34,305 nt of DNA, from contig CAMHSB010000021.1 in NCBI GenBank assembly GCA_946187695.1, forward strand, positions 1-34,305, read 5' to 3'. The DNA is from an uncultured Bacteroidales bacterium. Its GTDB lineage: Bacteria; Bacteroidota; Bacteroidia; Bacteroidales; Paludibacteraceae. The position numbers and the translations under genes were made by a program. Below, in pieces: positions 32,763 through 34,305 of the stretch; positions within the stretch are counted from its first letter, which is position 1, and every line of letters begins with the position of its first letter. The notes below the pieces were generated by a model. That model was not told the DNA's origin. It saw nothing but the letters and a program-made list of their open reading frames with translations, and ran no database searches.

Positions 32763-33218
32763 ATGGAATACAATTCTTACAAGACAGTGTCTGTAAACAA
32801 AGAGACCGCTAAGAAAGAGTGGGTCGTTGTTGACGCTGAGGGCCAGATTCTTGGTCGTATGTGCTCCAAAGTAGCAAAACTGCTGCGTGGTAAGTACAAA
32901 CCGTCCTACACTCCGAACGTGGACTGTGGTGACAACGTAATCATCGTGAACGCTGACAAAGTGCAGCTGACAGGTAACAAATGGAACGATCGCGTTTATG
33001 TACGCTACACCGGTTTCCCGGGTGGTCAACGTGAGTTCACTCCGGCTGACCTGATGGCCAAAGGCGCTGACAAGCTCGTTCGCAAAGTAGTAAAAGGAAT
33101 GCTGCCGAAGAATCGTCTGGGTGCTCGTCAGATCACGAACCTGTACATTTTCGCAGGTGCAGAGCACAATATGCAGGCACAACAACCGAAAGTAATTGAT
33201 ATTAACACCCTGAAATAA
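32763..33218 (+). CDS. rplM: Large-subunit ribosomal protein uL13
   Basis: This 151-residue protein is ribosomal protein L13. It shows VVVDAEGQILGRMCSKVAKLLRGK, NVDCGDNVIIVNADK, YVRYTGFPGGQ and VVKGMLPKNRLG, all conserved in the family. The ATG at 32763 (MEYNSYKTVS) follows the A-rich stretch common before Bacteroidota starts; an in-frame extension upstream covers the structured leader and is not coding. It forms the usual pair with rpsI, 8 bp downstream. Confidence 0.97.
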   Translation: MEYNSYKTVSVNKETAKKEWVVVDAEGQILGRMCSKVAKLLRGKYKPSYTPNVDCGDNVIIVNADKVQLTGNKWNDRVYVRYTGFPGGQREFTPADLMAKGADKLVRKVVKGMLPKNRLGARQITNLYIFAGAEHNMQAQQPKVIDINTLK

Positions 33219-33226
33219 TAGAAGAT

Positions 33227-33613
33227 ATGGAAACAGTTAATGCATTAGGTCGTCGTAAAGAGGCAGTAGCCCGCGTTTACGTTAATGAAGGTGCCGGCAA
33301 GATCGTTATCAACGGTCGCGACATCGAGACATATTTCCCGTCTTCTATTCTGCGCTATATCGTTTGCCAGCCGCTGAATAAACTCGGTGTGGCTGAGAAA
33401 TACGATATCAAGGTAACCCTTGACGGTGGTGGTTTCAAAGGTCAGGCAGAGGCTCTGCGTTTGGCTATCGCACGTGCGCTGGTGAAGATCAATCCGGAAG
33501 ACAAGGCTGCGTTGAAGGCAGAAGGCTTCATGACTCGTGACGCTCGTGAGGTTGAGCGTAAGAAACCGGGTCAACCGAAGGCACGTAAGCACTTCCAGTT
33601 CAGTAAACGTTAA
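33227..33613 (+). CDS. rpsI: Small-subunit ribosomal protein uS9
   Basis: This 128-residue protein is ribosomal protein S9. ALGRRKEAVARVYV is near the N-terminus, GGGFKGQAEALRLAIARAL is in the middle, and the basic tail KKPGQPKARKHFQFSKR reaches the P site. It follows rplM by 8 bp. A 171-bp gap with strong hairpins separates it from rpsB, with no promoter box found. Confidence 0.97.
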   Translation: METVNALGRRKEAVARVYVNEGAGKIVINGRDIETYFPSSILRYIVCQPLNKLGVAEKYDIKVTLDGGGFKGQAEALRLAIARALVKINPEDKAALKAEGFMTRDAREVERKKPGQPKARKHFQFSKR

Positions 33614-33623
33614 TCGGAAGAAT

Positions 33624-33674
33624 ACTCCAAATCGTGTGGACTCCTTCGGGATTACCACACGATTGTTTTGGAGT
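33624..33674 (+). promoter_or_regulatory. Two-part hairpin between rpsI and rpsB, possible S2 leader
   Basis: ACTCCAAA (33624-33631) pairs with TTTGGAGT (33667-33674), and inside it CGTGTGG (33633-33639) pairs with CCACACG (33655-33661), with an asymmetric internal loop. No T run follows, so it is not a classic terminator. A second pairing lies downstream, between GCGCGTA and TATGCGC (about 33693-33722). The region could be a leader controlling rpsB or a processing site. Confidence 0.5.
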
Positions 33675-33784
33675 CTCAAACGCATATGCGTGCGCGTATA
33701 TTTAATAATGTACTATGCGCGTGAACGGGAATTCCAAAATATAAGGAGCTTTTTATAAACAAATTAAACACATTAAAAAACAAA

Positions 33785-34305
33785 ATGAGAACAAATTTTG
33801 ATCAATTGCTGGAGGCTGGTGCGCACTTTGGCCACCTCAAACGCAAATGGAACCCGGCTATGGCTCCGTACATCTACATGGAGCGCAACGGTATTCACAT
33901 CATCGACTTGAACAAAACCGTCGTTAAGGTTGACGAGGCTGCTGAAGCTTTGAAGAACCTGGCACGCAGTGGCCGTAAGGTGCTGTTCGTTGGTACGAAG
34001 AAACAAGCTCAAGAGGTTATTGCCGCTCACGCACAAGAGGTAGGCATGCCGTACATCACCGAGCGTTGGGCTGGTGGTATGTTGACCAACTTCCCGACCA
34101 TCCGTAAGGCTGTGAAGAAAATGAGCCAGATCGACAAGATGACTACCGATGGTACGCTGGATAACGTTTCGAAGCGCGAGAAACTGCAGATTGCACGTCA
34201 GCGTGAGAAACTGGAGAAGAACCTTGGTTCTATCGCCGACATGACCCGTCTGCCGAGCGCTGTATTCGTAGTAGACGTGATCAAAGAGAAGATTGCTGTT
34301 GCAGA
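33785..34305 (+). CDS. rpsB: Small-subunit ribosomal protein uS2, partial
   Basis: The first 173 residues of ribosomal protein S2 are present before the window ends. AGAHFGHLKRKWNPAM, ERNGIHIIDLNKT, VGTKKQAQEV and ERWAGGMLTNF are all family signatures. The ATG at 33785 follows an A-rich stretch. Since no promoter box was found in the 171-bp gap, it is probably cotranscribed with rplM and rpsI. The gene for elongation factor Ts often follows, outside the window. Confidence 0.97.
   Translation, partial: MRTNFDQLLEAGAHFGHLKRKWNPAMAPYIYMERNGIHIIDLNKTVVKVDEAAEALKNLARSGRKVLFVGTKKQAQEVIAAHAQEVGMPYITERWAGGMLTNFPTIRKAVKKMSQIDKMTTDGTLDNVSKREKLQIARQREKLEKNLGSIADMTRLPSAVFVVDVIKEKIAVA

Overview
The window is chromosomal DNA from a member of the Bacteroidota, most likely of the order Bacteroidales. 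Four things point there: promoters of the TTTG-N20-TAnnTTTG type, the absence of Shine-Dalgarno sequences, a SusD-like protein beside a protein with a type IX secretion (T9SS) sorting domain, and a second, EF-G2-like elongation factor. Species cannot be named from the sequence alone.

Layout. 1-1778 (minus): a T9SS-sorted mini-protein followed by a SusD/RagB protein that runs off the left edge. 1948-8085 (plus): glutamate dehydrogenase, a receiver-like/PEP-pyruvate-binding fusion and a Na/Pi-cotransporter-PhoU protein. I see one promoter at the front and one terminator at the back, so this may be one operon. 8103-14449 (minus): pyruvate phosphate dikinase, then a FAD/Fe-S D-2-hydroxyacid dehydrogenase and a short-chain dehydrogenase. 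14657-18087 (plus, divergent from ppdK): the EF-G2-like factor and a WG-repeat lipoprotein. 18156-20837 (minus): uvrA. 29566-34305: a PatB/MalY-type C-S lyase, a convergent SLC13/RCK_C permease, then rplM, rpsI and the start of rpsB.

Between the uvrA promoter (about 20,881) and the patB promoter (about 29,510) lies an accessory island, A+T-rich in several genes. It holds (i) a small protein with a C-terminal winged helix, next to four palindromic elements of exactly 42 bp; (ii) a three-gene operon of poorly known proteins; (iii) an operon of an HNH-like membrane protein, a tail-anchored coiled-coil protein and a WYL-domain regulator; and (iv) a YaaW/DUF3944 protein overlapping an M48 metallopeptidase. 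Promoters of (ii) and (iv) lack a -33 box and instead carry the same 17-bp palindrome, CGGACA-N5-TGTCCG, exactly 10 bp upstream of the -7 box. I infer that the WYL protein reads both sites, so the cluster behaves as one regulon. This is the best candidate for an undescribed, perhaps defence- or stress-related, system.

Two genome-wide habits are visible. Ten promoters share an exact 20-bp spacer and a conserved TATRT-like extension after the -33 box. Seven-base tandem repeats of different sequence occur both between genes and inside genes, notably in uvrA, the FAD oxidoreductase and at the 3' end of the PEP/pyruvate-binding gene.
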